NCBI GenBank assembly: GCA_017386965.1
Contig: JAFOGE010000081.1
Span: 1 to 6,277, forward strand
Source: Clostridia bacterium
GTDB lineage: Bacteria; Bacillota; Clostridia; Oscillospirales; CAG-272
DNA length: 6,277 nt
Direction of reading: 5' to 3'
Positions within the stretch are counted from its first letter, which is position 1. The number at the start of each line of letters is the position of its first letter. The position numbers and the translations under genes are program-made. Positions 1 through 5,453 of this stretch are shown here, one piece after another. Below the pieces are notes generated by a model. That model searched no databases. It had not been told where the DNA came from and was given only the letters and a program-made list of their open reading frames with translations.

Positions 1-705
1 ATGGTCGAGAAGGCCAAGAGAGAAGTCGATGCTGTCATCAAGCAGGCCGGTGAGAGAGCAACCTTTGAGGTTGGTGTCCACGGCATTAATCCCGAGCTGG
101 TCCGTCTGCTCGGTCGCCTGCGTTACCGTACCAGCTACGGTCAGAACGTGCTTAAGCACTCGGTTGAGGTCGCATTCCTTGCCGGTATCATGGCAGACGA
201 GCTTGGCGTGGACGGCAACATTGCACGTCGCGCAGGACTTCTGCACGATATCGGAAAGGCATTCCCGCAGGACGTTGAGGGCTCCCACGTAGAGCTTGGT
301 GTCAACGCCGCAAAGAAGTACAAGGAGAGCGCAGAGGTGGTTCACGCCATCGAGGCGCACCACAACGACGTAGAGCCCAAAACCGTGATCGCCATTCTGG
401 TGCAGGCGGCAGATGCCGTTTCCGCAGCAAGACCGGGTGCGCGCCGCGAGGATATGGAGAACTACATCAAGCGTCTGCAGAAGCTTGAGGAAATTGCCGT
501 AGGCTTCCAGGGCGTGGAAAAGGCCTTTGCGATCCAGGCCGGACGCGAGATCCGCGTGATGGTCAAGCCCGAGATCGTCAACGACGAGGGCATGAAGCTG
601 ATCGCACGGGAGATGGCCAAGAAGATCGAGGAGGAAGTGAAGTATCCGGGACAGATCAAGCTGAATCTGATCCGCGAAACACGCGCCGTCGATTACGCAA
701 AATAA
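1..705 (+). CDS. rny: Ribonuclease Y, C-terminal part (5' end outside window)
   Basis: This is the C-terminal 234 residues of RNase Y, the membrane-anchored endoribonuclease that starts mRNA turnover in Firmicutes. The visible part is the end of the KH/linker region, then the HD metal-dependent phosphohydrolase domain and the family's C-terminal domain. HD-domain residues are in place: H53 in the KHSVEV segment, H82-D83 in LLHDIGK, H120-H121, and D138 in the ADAVSAARPGAR block. The tail reads IRETRAVDYAK, which is almost the same as the B. subtilis protein end. RNase Y is normally about 520 residues, so the ATG at position 1 is an internal methionine; the N-terminal membrane helix, coiled coil and most of the KH domain lie upstream. 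The gene ends with TAA and is followed by a long 3' untranslated stretch and a terminator at 816-866. Identification is very secure. Confidence 0.97.
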   Translation: MVEKAKREVDAVIKQAGERATFEVGVHGINPELVRLLGRLRYRTSYGQNVLKHSVEVAFLAGIMADELGVDGNIARRAGLLHDIGKAFPQDVEGSHVELGVNAAKKYKESAEVVHAIEAHHNDVEPKTVIAILVQAADAVSAARPGARREDMENYIKRLQKLEEIAVGFQGVEKAFAIQAGREIRVMVKPEIVNDEGMKLIAREMAKKIEEEVKYPGQIKLNLIRETRAVDYAK

Positions 706-735
706 GCAAGCTCTTTCCCATAGCGGAGTGAATCA

Positions 736-792
736 TATATATGAGAAGGATGAAATAACCGTCCGCCCATAGGCTGACGTCCGCCATATATA
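736..792 (+). other. Folded segment in the rny 3' UTR; possible structured RNA
   Basis: Two nested helices can be drawn by eye. The outer arm TATATATG (736-743) pairs perfectly with CATATATA (785-792). Inside it, 760-767 (CGTCCGCC) pairs with 772-779 (GGCTGACG) around a 4-nt CATA loop, with a single C-T mismatch. A weak 5-bp long-range pairing (710-714 with 811-815) could close the whole. The segment starts about 30 nt after the rny stop and ends 24 nt before the terminator, and it contains no convincing reading frame. It could be a 3'-UTR-derived small RNA, a processing or stability element for rny mRNA, or chance. I do not recognise it as a known riboswitch class. Confidence 0.3.
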
Positions 793-815
793 CCAATTTC
801 GCAACAAAGCAGAGC

Positions 816-866
816 ACGGGGATGTGTCCAATGCAGGATGGCATTTGGAACGCATCCCCGTTTTTT
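816..866 (+). terminator. Intrinsic terminator after rny
   Basis: The left arm from 816 (ACGGGGATG...) pairs with the right arm ending at 861 (...CATCCCCGT). The base of the stem is a perfect 9-bp GC-rich helix, extended by further pairing with small bulges (CCAA-TGC against GCATTTGG) and closed by a loop around AGGATG (835-840). Six T residues (861-866) follow directly. It ends the rny transcript and separates it from the SPOCS/LysM gene. Confidence 0.88.
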
Positions 867-908
867 GCGCTTGGCACTTGCTCTGCGTGTACAATTCTGC
901 ACGTCCAC

Positions 909-938
909 GAATAAAGTTCTTGCTGCCCTGCATAGAAT
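909..938 (+). promoter_or_regulatory. Candidate SigE (mother-cell sporulation) promoter
   Basis: The segment CATAGAAT (931-938) matches 7 of 8 positions of the B. subtilis SigE -10 consensus CATACAHT. GAATAAA (909-915) matches 5 of 7 of the -35 consensus KMATATT. The spacer is 15 nt, close to the usual 14. The start of transcription would fall near 945, giving a leader of about 25 nt with the ribosome site GAGGAG at 957-962. No good SigA promoter is visible between the terminator at 866 and the gene. The fit with the downstream gene's presumed sporulation role supports the call, but this is a by-eye match to a short consensus. Confidence 0.45.
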
Positions 939-970
939 GTACCATCTTACAGGATAGAGGAGCATGCTTT

Positions 971-2518
971 ATGGAACAGTATAAACAAGAAAGAGGACCG
1001 AAATGGACGGCACAGGCGCCACTTTGTGACCGGCAGATTGTAACCGAGCTTTCCTCGGATATTTCCCTTCCGGATTATCAGCCCGAGATCAAGCGGCTTT
1101 TGCGCGTTTGCGTGACTGCCTCTCCGGTAGACAAATACGTCGGATCGGGAAGCGCGGAGCTTTCGGGAAGCGTGGATTACAGCATTCTCTACGCCGGGAA
1201 CGACGGCGAGCTGTACTGCGCCAATCAGACGCAGGAGTATCATTTGACCGTCCCGGTGGAGCTTCCTGCCGATTTTGACCCCGTGGAGGGAATTCTGTGT
1301 GATGCAAGAAGCTTTTCGGATTCTGCGGTCAGCCGCGTTACGGCACCGCGTAAGCTGTCGATCAAGTGCCGCTTGCGCACACGGGTGCGCATGTACGGAA
1401 TGCGGAGCGTCGAGGAGCGGATCACGGGAGCATTCTCGGGAGAGCCGGAGCGGCTGATGGGAGAGGCCGAGTGCGCACGTGTGTTCTTCGGATCGGGCGA
1501 GCCGCTGGCCTTGGCGGATGAGATCCTACCGGAAAATCCGCAGCGGGATCTTCGTGTGATCCAAGCGCAGGGGTGCGTGTTTATCACCGAGGCTGTTGCA
1601 GGGAGCGGAAGTGTACATTGCCGCGGTGAGGCCTGCTTGCGCCTGCTTTGCGCACAGGAAGGCGGCGAGGGTTGCTTTGCATTGACGCGGCGGATTCCGT
1701 TTGCGCAGGAGGTTCCAACCGACGGTGCCGAGGTCAACTGCGATTGCTGCGCGGACGGCGTCTGTACGGAGCTTCGCGTAACCGTGGAGGACGGCCGTAT
1801 TCTGTGTGACGTCGTCATCCGACTGCGCACGCAGGCACACCGAAACGAGATCCTGCATTATACGAAGGATATTTATACGACGGGAGCCGAGTGTGACGCT
1901 CGATACGGGGATTACGCTTTCCCGAAGGCGTTACGCTGCAGCAACGGAAATTTCTCACTCAATACTACACTGACTGCGGAGGAATGCCGCTTGCCGAGCG
2001 ATTGCGTTGTGGCGGACATGACGGCGTCGGCCTTTGCAACCGCGCTTGAGGCGGAACGCGGAAGACTTTATCTTACGGGCAAGTGCCAGTGCAAGCTCCT
2101 TCTGTCGGAGGGCGGGGAGAAGAATGCCAGAGAGCTGGAGGTCCCCTTCCGCTACGAAATGGAACGGAACGGCGAGGATGAGATTCTGCAATGGGAGGCC
2201 TCCGTGGAGGTGATCTCCTGCCGCGCCCGCGCGGATGGGGAGCGGCTGGGGATCGATGCCGAGCTTGCGGTCAGCTTGGCCGCTTACGGCGAATCACGCT
2301 TCCGCGCGGCGGAGGAGGTAACGGTACAAGGCCCTGCCGCGGGCGATGTCGACGTGTACCGCATTTGCTATCCTGCCAGAGAGGATACCCTTTGGAGCGT
2401 TGCAAAGCGGTATCACCTGCCGATCGAAGCACTTGCCGAGGAGAATGCGCTGCCGGGAGCTGCGGCCGCCGATAGCAGGGAATCCCTGCTTGGGGTGAAG
2501 TATCTCTTGCTTGGATAA
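971..2518 (+). CDS. SPOCS (DUF3794) and LysM domain protein, probable spore-envelope protein
   Basis: This 515-residue protein has the architecture of clostridial SPOCS/LysM proteins. The N-terminus carries the typical leader to the first SPOCS domain, VTELSSDISLPDYQPEIKRL (residues 24-43). Two further SPOCS-like segments follow around 175-300 and 330-455, and a C-terminal LysM runs from about 461 to 513 (DTLWSVAKRYHLPIEALAEE, then LLGVKYLLLG). LysM modules bind peptidoglycan; SPOCS domains are known from spore-coat and cortex proteins. No signal peptide is visible, as expected for a mother-cell protein assembled on the forespore. It has 24 cysteines, including CDCC at 257-260. The frame is open back to 824, but the ATG at 971 is chosen because GAGGAG lies 8 nt upstream and the upstream codons overlap the rny terminator. 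A SigE-like promoter precedes it and a terminator follows, so it appears monocistronic. The exact role is inferred. Confidence 0.9.
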   Translation: MEQYKQERGPKWTAQAPLCDRQIVTELSSDISLPDYQPEIKRLLRVCVTASPVDKYVGSGSAELSGSVDYSILYAGNDGELYCANQTQEYHLTVPVELPADFDPVEGILCDARSFSDSAVSRVTAPRKLSIKCRLRTRVRMYGMRSVEERITGAFSGEPERLMGEAECARVFFGSGEPLALADEILPENPQRDLRVIQAQGCVFITEAVAGSGSVHCRGEACLRLLCAQEGGEGCFALTRRIPFAQEVPTDGAEVNCDCCADGVCTELRVTVEDGRILCDVVIRLRTQAHRNEILHYTKDIYTTGAECDARYGDYAFPKALRCSNGNFSLNTTLTAEECRLPSDCVVADMTASAFATALEAERGRLYLTGKCQCKLLLSEGGEKNARELEVPFRYEMERNGEDEILQWEASVEVISCRARADGERLGIDAELAVSLAAYGESRFRAAEEVTVQGPAAGDVDVYRICYPAREDTLWSVAKRYHLPIEALAEENALPGAAAADSRESLLGVKYLLLG

Positions 2519-2526
2519 GAAACAAA

Positions 2527-2568
2527 GAGAAGGGCCTTGCCGAAGAAAATGCGGCAGGGCTTTTCTTT
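2527..2568 (+). terminator. Intrinsic terminator after the SPOCS/LysM gene
   Basis: The left arm 2527-2542 (GAGAAGGGCCTTGCCG) pairs along its full 16 nt with 2552-2567 (CGGCAGGGCTTTTCTT), with several G-T wobbles and a 9-nt A-rich loop. The T-rich part of the right arm doubles as the U-tract. It starts 8 nt after the TAA stop. Confidence 0.85.
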
Positions 2569-2655
2569 GCTTGTGTAAAATGCGCAGATACACCATAAAA
2601 TTGTGAAAAGATAGAAAAAAGAATGAGGAAAATGCGTACAACAAAAAACTGAACC

Positions 2656-2709
2656 AAAAAGCGGCTTTCCGCCCTTGCCTTTCCGCTATTCCGCTTTTTT
2701 CGATTTTTT
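2656..2709. terminator. Second hairpin with T-tracts, possible terminator
   Basis: AAAAAGCGG (2656-2664) pairs with CCGCTTTTT (2691-2699) around a 26-nt pyrimidine-rich loop, followed by two T runs (2695-2700 and 2704-2709). A smaller competing hairpin, GCGG-CTTT-CCGC, sits at 2661-2672. The symmetric A/T flanks mean it could act on either strand. It lies between an already terminated gene and the metal-operon promoter, so it may insulate that promoter or end an unseen short transcript. The long loop makes it weaker than the other terminators here. Confidence 0.4.
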
Positions 2710-2724
2710 GATCCGAAATAAAAA

Positions 2725-2739
2725 TAAGAATCGTTCTAA
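2725..2739. promoter_or_regulatory. Fur-family-like 7-1-7 imperfect palindrome
   Basis: TAAGAATCGTTCTAA is an imperfect 7-1-7 inverted repeat, with five of seven positions symmetric. It sits 27 nt upstream of the -35 of the metal operon. The geometry resembles Fur/PerR/Zur boxes of Firmicutes. The stretch is AT-rich, so chance is a real alternative. Confidence 0.25.
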
Positions 2740-2766
2740 TTCTAATAAAATTTGATAAAAGCGGGG

Positions 2767-2795
2767 TTGACAAAGCGTTCGGCGTGTGTTATACT
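2767..2795 (+). promoter_or_regulatory. SigA promoter of the metal-efflux operon
   Basis: A perfect -35 TTGACA (2767-2772) and a near-consensus -10 TATACT (2790-2795) are separated by the ideal 17 nt. Transcription should begin near 2802, right at the edge of the operator palindrome. The strong core promoter fits a gene set held off by a repressor rather than one needing an activator. Confidence 0.9.
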
Positions 2796-2803
2796 ATAAT
2801 TGA

Positions 2804-2827
2804 ATATTTGAAAAGTTGTTCAAATAT
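2804..2827. promoter_or_regulatory. ArsR/SmtB-type operator
   Basis: ATATTTGAA (2804-2812) and TTCAAATAT (2819-2827) form a perfect 9-bp inverted repeat with a 6-nt spacer. The core TGAA-N6-TTCA matches the operator core known for SmtB/CadC-family repressors. It lies at about +3 to +26 relative to the predicted transcription start and 25 nt before the repressor's own ATG, so bound repressor would block RNA polymerase. The obvious ligand is the ArsR-family protein encoded immediately downstream (autoregulation). Confidence 0.85.
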
Positions 2828-2852
2828 AAAAAAGAGTATACAGGAGGATCCC

Positions 2853-3191
2853 ATGGAGAGAGTAGGCTGCGAGGACCGCGTTTCTGCCGTGCGCAAGAAG
2901 ATCTCGGATGAGGCAACGCTTTGCGATCTGGCGGAGCTTTTTAAGGTGTTTGGCGATGGCACGCGTGCCAAGATCCTGTGCTGCCTTGAGGTGCGGGATC
3001 TTTGCGTGGGAGAGCTGGCGGAGATTTTGGGTATGAGCGTTTCGGCGGTTTCCCATCAGCTTCGTGTTCTTCGAAGCGCAAAGCTGGTCCGCGGTGTCAA
3101 GGAGGGCAAGGAGGTCCGGTACGCTTTGGACGATCATCACGTAATGATGATTATCGAGTGCGGACTTTCACATTTACAGGAGCGCGATTGA
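2853..3191 (+). CDS. ArsR/SmtB-family metal-sensing transcriptional repressor
   Basis: This is a 112-residue winged-helix repressor of the ArsR/SmtB family, first gene of the metal-efflux operon. The core runs from about 22 to 92: LAELFKVFGDGTRAKIL, the CadC-like DLCVGELAEIL (49-59), and the recognition helix SVSAVSHQLRVLRSAKLV (62-79). The C-terminal helix carries the full alpha-5 metal motif D94-x-H96-(10)-H107-x-x-E110, which in SmtB and CzrA binds Zn. The alpha-3N Cd/Pb site of CadC is incomplete: only the first cysteine of the C-V-C pair remains (C51, with G53 in place of the second), and there is a single cysteine, C6, near the N-terminus. It is therefore most likely a Zn (perhaps Zn/Cd) sensor. 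The ATG at 2853 is chosen because AGGAGG (2842-2847) lies 5 nt upstream; an in-frame GTG at 2784 falls inside the promoter and cannot be the start. Confidence 0.93.
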   Translation: MERVGCEDRVSAVRKKISDEATLCDLAELFKVFGDGTRAKILCCLEVRDLCVGELAEILGMSVSAVSHQLRVLRSAKLVRGVKEGKEVRYALDDHHVMMIIECGLSHLQERD

Positions 3192-3224
3192 GCGCGAAAA
3201 AAAACAGAGAAAGGATATAAGGAT

Positions 3225-3443
3225 ATGAAAAAAAGCTACCGTATGGAGAATTTGGAGTGCGCACACTGCGCCGCGAAGATGGAACGCGCGATTGCCAAGC
3301 TGAAGGGCGTACAGTCGGTCACGGTTAATTTTATGGCGCAACGCTTTATTTTGGAGGCAGACGACGCCTCTTTTGAGACGATTCTGGAGCAGGCCGAGGC
3401 GATCTGCCGCAAGGTCGAGCCGGATTGCAGGATCCTTCGATGA
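3225..3443 (+). CDS. Stand-alone heavy-metal-associated (HMA) domain protein
   Basis: This 72-residue protein is a single HMA (ferredoxin-like, CopZ-fold) domain. The metal-binding loop is NLECAHCAAKMERAI, with cysteines C12 and C15 and an acidic residue, E11, directly before the first. A carboxylate at that place is typical of Zn/Cd-type HMA domains (as in ZntA, which has Asp) rather than Cu chaperones. It has no membrane segment and should be cytosolic, delivering or exchanging metal with the pump encoded next. It begins 33 nt after the repressor gene with a GGAT-rich ribosome site (3212-3216), and its stop codon overlaps the start of the ATPase gene as ATGA, suggesting translational coupling. 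In most CadA/ZntA pumps this domain is fused to the ATPase N-terminus; here it is separate. Confidence 0.9.
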   Translation: MKKSYRMENLECAHCAAKMERAIAKLKGVQSVTVNFMAQRFILEADDASFETILEQAEAICRKVEPDCRILR

Positions 3444-5368
3444 AGCACAAGGAATTGACGAGAAGGGAGCGGCGCTTTCTTTTTCGCATTGTCACGGCGC
3501 TCGCCGCTTTCCTCGCGCTGCTCATTACAGACCGCTGCATCGGACTTTCCGAGGGGGCGGTAGAGGGATTTCACTGGGCGTTTGTCTTTCTTTTGTACCT
3601 GGGGATCTATCTTTGGATCGGATATGACGTCCTGCTGCGTGCCGCGCGGAATCTGGTCGGCGGAAGCCCCTTGGACGAGAATTTTTTGATGTGTGTTGCC
3701 ACCTTCGGAGCGTTTGCCCTGGGGATCTGGCATGCGGCGCGAGGAGAACGCGCAGAGGGATTTGACGAGGCGTGTGCCGTTCTTCTCTTTTACCAGGTGG
3801 GAGAATTCTTCCAAGGGTACGCCACGGGAAAAGCGCGCCGATCGGTGTCCGCACTCATGGAGATCCGTCCGGATTTTGCGCACGTATTGCGAAACGGAAC
3901 GATCGAAACGGTTGATCCGTCCGAGGTGTTGCCGGGAGAGCGCATTTGCGTGATGCCGGGGGAGCGCATTCCGTTGGATGGCGTGCTGGTCAAGGGAGAG
4001 TCCACCCTGGATGCACGCGCGCTGACGGGAGAATCCCTTCCGCAGGAGGTGCGCGAGGGCTCCGGCGTGTTGAGCGGATGCATTAATTTGACATCGCAGA
4101 TCGAAATTTGCGTGGAAAAGGCCTTTTATGAATCCACGGTGTCCAGAATTTTGGAGATGGTGGAGAATGCGTCGGACAAGAAGTCCCGCGCGGAGCATTT
4201 TATCAGCCGTTTTGCGACCGTTTACACACCTACGGTGGTCGGTTTGGCGCTGGTGCTGGCCATTCTTCCGAGCCTTTTCACGGGCGACTGGGCGAGCTGG
4301 ATCTACCGCGCATTGAGCTTTTTGGTCGTGTCCTGCCCCTGCGCGCTGGTGATCTCGGTTCCCATGACCTTCTTCGTCGGCATCGGTGCGGCGTCCTCGC
4401 GTCAGATCATGGTCAAGGGATCCAACTATCTGGAGCAATTCAGCCGTGTCAATATTTATGTTTTTGATAAGACGGGAACGCTTACCGGGGGTCGTTTTTC
4501 GGTACGTGCGGTCCTTCCGGCCGACCGACGGGAGGAGATCCTTCGTCTTGCCGCGATCGCGGAGCAAAATTCCTCGCACCCCATTGCAGGATCGATTCGG
4601 GCCGCGTGGGGAAAGGAGGAAGGAAGGGACTATGTTCTGACCAATCTTGCAGGCTTTGGCGTGCGCGCCGAGCGGGAGGGTGATGTGATCCTTTGCGGAA
4701 ACGCAGGACTGATGCGCGAGTATGGAATTCTTCTGCCGAAGGCGGAGAAAACGGTTGGAACAACGGTCTATGTCGCGCGAAACGGCGCATACGTAGGCGA
4801 AATTCGCGTTGCGGATGAGGAAAGAGCCGAGGCGCGGGAGGTGATTTCGTCCCTTCACGATCAGGGTGCGCGGACGGTGATGCTGACGGGCGATTGCGAG
4901 AGTGTAGCGAGGGAGATTGCCTCGGAGCTTGGTATTTCGGAATACCGTGCATCGCTTTTGCCGCAGGATAAGGTGAGCGAGGTCGAAAGATTGCTGAAGG
5001 AAAAGAAGGCGCGCGACGTGCTTTGCTTTGTTGGAGATGGGATCAACGATGCTCCGGTGCTGATGCGATCCGACATTGGAATCGCAATGGGAGGCGTGGG
5101 AAGTGACGCGGCCATCGAGGCGGCGGACGTGGTTCTGATGAAGGATGATCTTCGCGGCCTGCTCACGGCGCAGAGGATTGCAAAAAGGACCATGCGCACC
5201 GTACGGCAGAACATTGTCTTTTCGCTTGCGGTCAAGGGAGCGATCCTGCTCCTTTCGGCCTTCGGAATTGCCAATATGTGGATTGCGATCTTCGGTGACG
5301 TCGGCGTGGCCGTGCTGGCCATTCTCAACGCCATGCGCGTTGGCCGCCTCGGCAAAGGGGCGGAGTGA
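3440..5368 (+). CDS. cadA: Zn2+/Cd2+-exporting P1B-type ATPase (CadA/ZntA family), without HMA domain
   Basis: This 642-residue inner-membrane pump uses ATP to export divalent soft metals. In order it shows: two N-terminal membrane helices (about 16-36 and 46-66), two more (about 82-98 and 110-128), the actuator loop with TGES (196-199), the CPC metal-site helix (299-301), the phosphorylation motif DKTGT with catalytic D343, the nucleotide-binding SSHP (378-381), TGD (483-485), the hinge GDGINDAP (532-539), and two final helices. K599 and D620 are spaced exactly like K693 and D714 of ZntA, which marks Zn/Cd/Pb rather than Cu transport. The protein begins directly before the first helix, so the usual N-terminal HMA domain is absent and is supplied by the preceding gene. 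The start ATG at 3440 overlaps that gene's stop; a TTG five codons upstream is the alternative. The sensor gene and its operator indicate metal-induced expression. Confidence 0.95.
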   Translation: MKHKELTRRERRFLFRIVTALAAFLALLITDRCIGLSEGAVEGFHWAFVFLLYLGIYLWIGYDVLLRAARNLVGGSPLDENFLMCVATFGAFALGIWHAARGERAEGFDEACAVLLFYQVGEFFQGYATGKARRSVSALMEIRPDFAHVLRNGTIETVDPSEVLPGERICVMPGERIPLDGVLVKGESTLDARALTGESLPQEVREGSGVLSGCINLTSQIEICVEKAFYESTVSRILEMVENASDKKSRAEHFISRFATVYTPTVVGLALVLAILPSLFTGDWASWIYRALSFLVVSCPCALVISVPMTFFVGIGAASSRQIMVKGSNYLEQFSRVNIYVFDKTGTLTGGRFSVRAVLPADRREEILRLAAIAEQNSSHPIAGSIRAAWGKEEGRDYVLTNLAGFGVRAEREGDVILCGNAGLMREYGILLPKAEKTVGTTVYVARNGAYVGEIRVADEERAEAREVISSLHDQGARTVMLTGDCESVAREIASELGISEYRASLLPQDKVSEVERLLKEKKARDVLCFVGDGINDAPVLMRSDIGIAMGGVGSDAAIEAADVVLMKDDLRGLLTAQRIAKRTMRTVRQNIVFSLAVKGAILLLSAFGIANMWIAIFGDVGVAVLAILNAMRVGRLGKGAE

Positions 5369-5386
5369 AGGAAAACACAAAAAAAC

Positions 5387-5422
5387 AGAACCCTGTTCTG
5401 CGATTTTGCAGGACGGGGTTCT
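5387..5422. terminator. Bidirectional intrinsic terminator between convergent genes
   Basis: A 15-bp stem (5387-5401 with 5408-5422, two G-T wobbles) closes a 6-nt loop, GATTTT. On the plus strand it lies 18 nt after the ATPase stop and is followed by a modest T-rich run (ATATTTTG). On the minus strand it lies 31 nt after the methyltransferase stop and is followed by a strong T-tract, the complement of the A-rich stretch at 5379-5385. It can therefore serve both converging genes. Confidence 0.85.
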
Positions 5423-5453
5423 ATATTTTGCGTTTTCAGACGTCAAAGACGTC

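Noticed and set aside
871..895. SigA-like pair TTGGCA and TACAAT in front of the SPOCS/LysM gene
   Set aside because: The spacer is only 13 nt, too short for SigA; the SigE-like site downstream fits better.
824..970. In-frame upstream extension of the SPOCS/LysM protein by 49 residues
   Set aside because: The extension begins inside the rny terminator hairpin, has no ribosome site, and covers the candidate promoter. The family's N-terminus fits the ATG at 971, which has GAGGAG at a good distance.
2294..2773. Minus-strand open frame of 159 codons overlapping the end of the SPOCS/LysM gene and the metal promoter
   Set aside because: No recognisable domain and no ribosome site; it crosses two terminator hairpins and the SigA promoter, and its composition is that of non-coding AT-rich DNA followed by an antisense frame.
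2784..2852. In-frame upstream extension of the ArsR-family sensor from a GTG
   Set aside because: It would start between the -35 and -10 and read through the operator. The ATG at 2853 has a perfect AGGAGG upstream.
3236..5446. Open frame of 736 codons on the minus strand, antisense to the HMA and ATPase genes
   Set aside because: It runs opposite two genes with unmistakable domains. Its translation is rich in Arg, His and Ser with no recognisable motif, and no ribosome site precedes it. It is a product of the codon bias of the sense genes.
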